Source: Bacteroidia bacterium (GTDB lineage Bacteria > Bacteroidota > Bacteroidia > Flavobacteriales > NORP286). From it: a stretch of 8,756 bases of DNA. Location of the stretch: NCBI GenBank assembly GCA_016763665.1, contig JAESTI010000224.1, positions 1-8,756 on the forward strand. The letters are read 5' to 3'. Below the pieces are notes generated by a model, which had not been told where the DNA came from, did no database searches, and saw only the letters and a program-made list of their open reading frames with translations. This document shows, in pieces, positions 8,001 to 8,756 of the stretch. The first letter of the stretch is position 1; every line of letters starts with the position of its first letter. A program made the translations under genes and the position numbers.

Positions 8001-8756
8001 TTTAAGGGGGAATTGATCCAAACTTTAACGGGGCATACTTCCAGAATTTGGTTATCATCATTTACACCTGATAGTAAATACATATTAACCTCATCTTCAC
8101 AGGACAATGTGAAATTATGGAATATAGAAGGCAAAGATATTTACACTTTTAAGGATAGTTTTACAGCCTGTTTTTCTCCAAATGGCAGGCGTATCAGTGT
8201 CGTTTTCGAAAATGATGTGATTGGAATTTATCATTGGGATGGCAAAAATGATTCAATACCCAGAATATACAAGGAAGTAAAAGGGTATACTTTTGGGTTC
8301 TATACTAATAATTTTTCACCTAAAGGAACATATATTTCAACTTTGCTAAATGATAGTACAGTTGTGCTTTTGGATTCGAGAGGAATTGTTTTTAAAGAGT
8401 TGAATCCACTTCCTGACGAAATTCATATGATTAGGTTTTCAAAGGATGAGAAATATGTGCTTGCTGTATGTGAAAATACTGTTCATATATGGGAGATTCA
8501 AGGAAGTAAAGTTGCGGTATTGAATGGACATACAGAGGTTATCCATGAAGCGGATTTTTCTCCCGATTCCAAATATATAATAACCGGATCAGATGATTAT
8601 ACAGCCAGGTTATGGGATATTACAGGTAAAGAATTATTGGTTTACTCGGGGCATAAAAAAGCTGTGCGAACAGCACTTTTTTCTCCTAATGGCAAAAGTA
8701 TTTTAACGACTTCACGTGATCATACGGCTCGTATAATGCCAATTTCAATAGATGAA
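5082..8756 (+). CDS. Main body of the second nSTAND1 NTPase-WD40 protein (downstream of the stop, 3' partial)
   Basis: In one open frame this carries, by residue number from ATG 4851: Walker B LFILVDQFEEL (D145), the TMRSDY motif near 192-197, ALPVLQHAL, the winged-helix THEALIRNW signature (H434), linker motif LSYFETWY, basic RKKK and a transmembrane helix (563-583), the SNEIAMKSFLK...DPT helical segment, and about 16 WD40 blades from residue 647 to the window end. Every segment has a collinear match in the first NTPase protein, closest in the NTPase core, linker and post-helix segment, weaker across the WD40 blades. The first usable downstream starts are TTG 5091 and ATG 5427; both would omit Walker A, so a restarted protein could not bind nucleotide normally. 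Role as in the paralogue: membrane-anchored NTPase with a repeat sensor, presumably answering a different ligand (inference). Confidence 0.85.
6537..6599 (+). other. Predicted transmembrane helix of the second NTPase protein
   Basis: Residues 563-583 (ARVVSIVISVLLVISVAALF core) are hydrophobic and follow RKKK. The position and flanking basic cluster match the helix of the first paralogue, which supports a single membrane crossing between NTPase and WD40 parts. One arginine lies near the cytoplasmic edge. Confidence 0.75.
6789..8738 (+). repeat. WD40 repeat array of the second NTPase gene (about 16 blades)
   Basis: Consecutive repeats of about 40 residues, starting at GHKGFVTNAVFSPDG. Most carry GH, a FSPDG-like turn, S.D and a closing W-D or W-N. 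Blades near 8140-8400 are degenerate: one lacks GH, and one ends VVLLDSRG with L in place of the W. The last blade has ARIMP where W is expected. Sixteen blades suit two propellers. Repeats differ well beyond wobble positions, so they are old, not freshly amplified. Confidence 0.88.

Larger units (their letters stand above)
4851..8756 (+). pseudogene. Second nSTAND1 NTPase-TM-WD40 gene, interrupted by TAG at codon 77, 3' end outside window
   Basis: This is a paralogue of the 768 gene with the same domain order and collinear motifs. Its frame is open from 4851 to the last base except for one TAG at 5079-5081. There are 1,302 codons in the window. The last blade (ARIMPISIDE) aligns with IRIWPVFVED of the first gene, which has about 30 more residues, so nearly the whole gene is present. 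As written only a 76-residue peptide can be made from the natural start, and any product started later lacks the P-loop. No further frameshift or stop is seen, so the interruption is very recent, or a sequence error at a single G. Confidence 0.8.

Noticed and set aside
6789..8738. Tandem DNA repeats, CRISPR array or diversity-generating variable region
   Set aside because: The periodicity is at protein level (about 120 nt WD40 units) with diverged DNA. There are no identical short repeats with spacers, and no template repeat or reverse transcriptase is in view.

Overview
The window is an AT-rich stretch of bacterial DNA, coding almost end to end on the plus strand. Codon use is AT-rich, classical Shine-Dalgarno sites are scarce (A-rich runs precede the starts), and the protein families fit a member of the Bacteroidota. 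That placement is inferred from style, not from a marker gene. No RNA gene, IS element, integrase, CRISPR array or rho-independent terminator is visible.

Layout, left to right. (1) Bases 1-756: the 3' part of a TIR-family gene, open from the first base, with the end of one TIR-like domain and a complete second TIR-like domain that seems to lack the NADase glutamate. (2) Bases 768-4785: a very large gene starting 11 nt later, encoding an nSTAND1-type STAND NTPase, one transmembrane helix and about 15 WD40 blades. It is broken by two one-base losses about 110 nt apart inside the WD40 region, so it reads as two open frames (768-3593 and 3685-4785) with the missing blade between them in the third frame. 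(3) Bases 4786-4850: a 65-nt spacer holding a long imperfect inverted repeat with an SD-like purine run in its loop. (4) Bases 4851 to beyond the window: a paralogue of gene 2 with the same architecture and about 16 WD40 blades. It carries an in-frame TAG at codon 77, exactly where gene 2 has a conserved-position tryptophan. Apart from that codon the frame is open to the last base. Judging from gene 2, only about 30 residues lie past the window edge.

How they could work together. STAND NTPases with WD40 or other repeat sensors, next to TIR-type effectors, are a recurrent form of prokaryotic conflict or immune system (Avs-like STAND proteins and NACHT/nSTAND-WD40 systems). The reading offered here is a TIR-like component followed by two tandemly duplicated, membrane-anchored NTPase-sensor proteins, with a well conserved NTPase/linker half and a much more diverged WD40 half. 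Such a pattern fits two sensors with different ligands feeding the same signalling step, but that is inference.

The most striking point is that both large genes carry disabling lesions (two frameshifts, one nonsense codon) in otherwise clean, conserved reading frames. Either the locus has been silenced recently, or the lesions are sequence errors in short A runs and at one G. The raw reads would decide.
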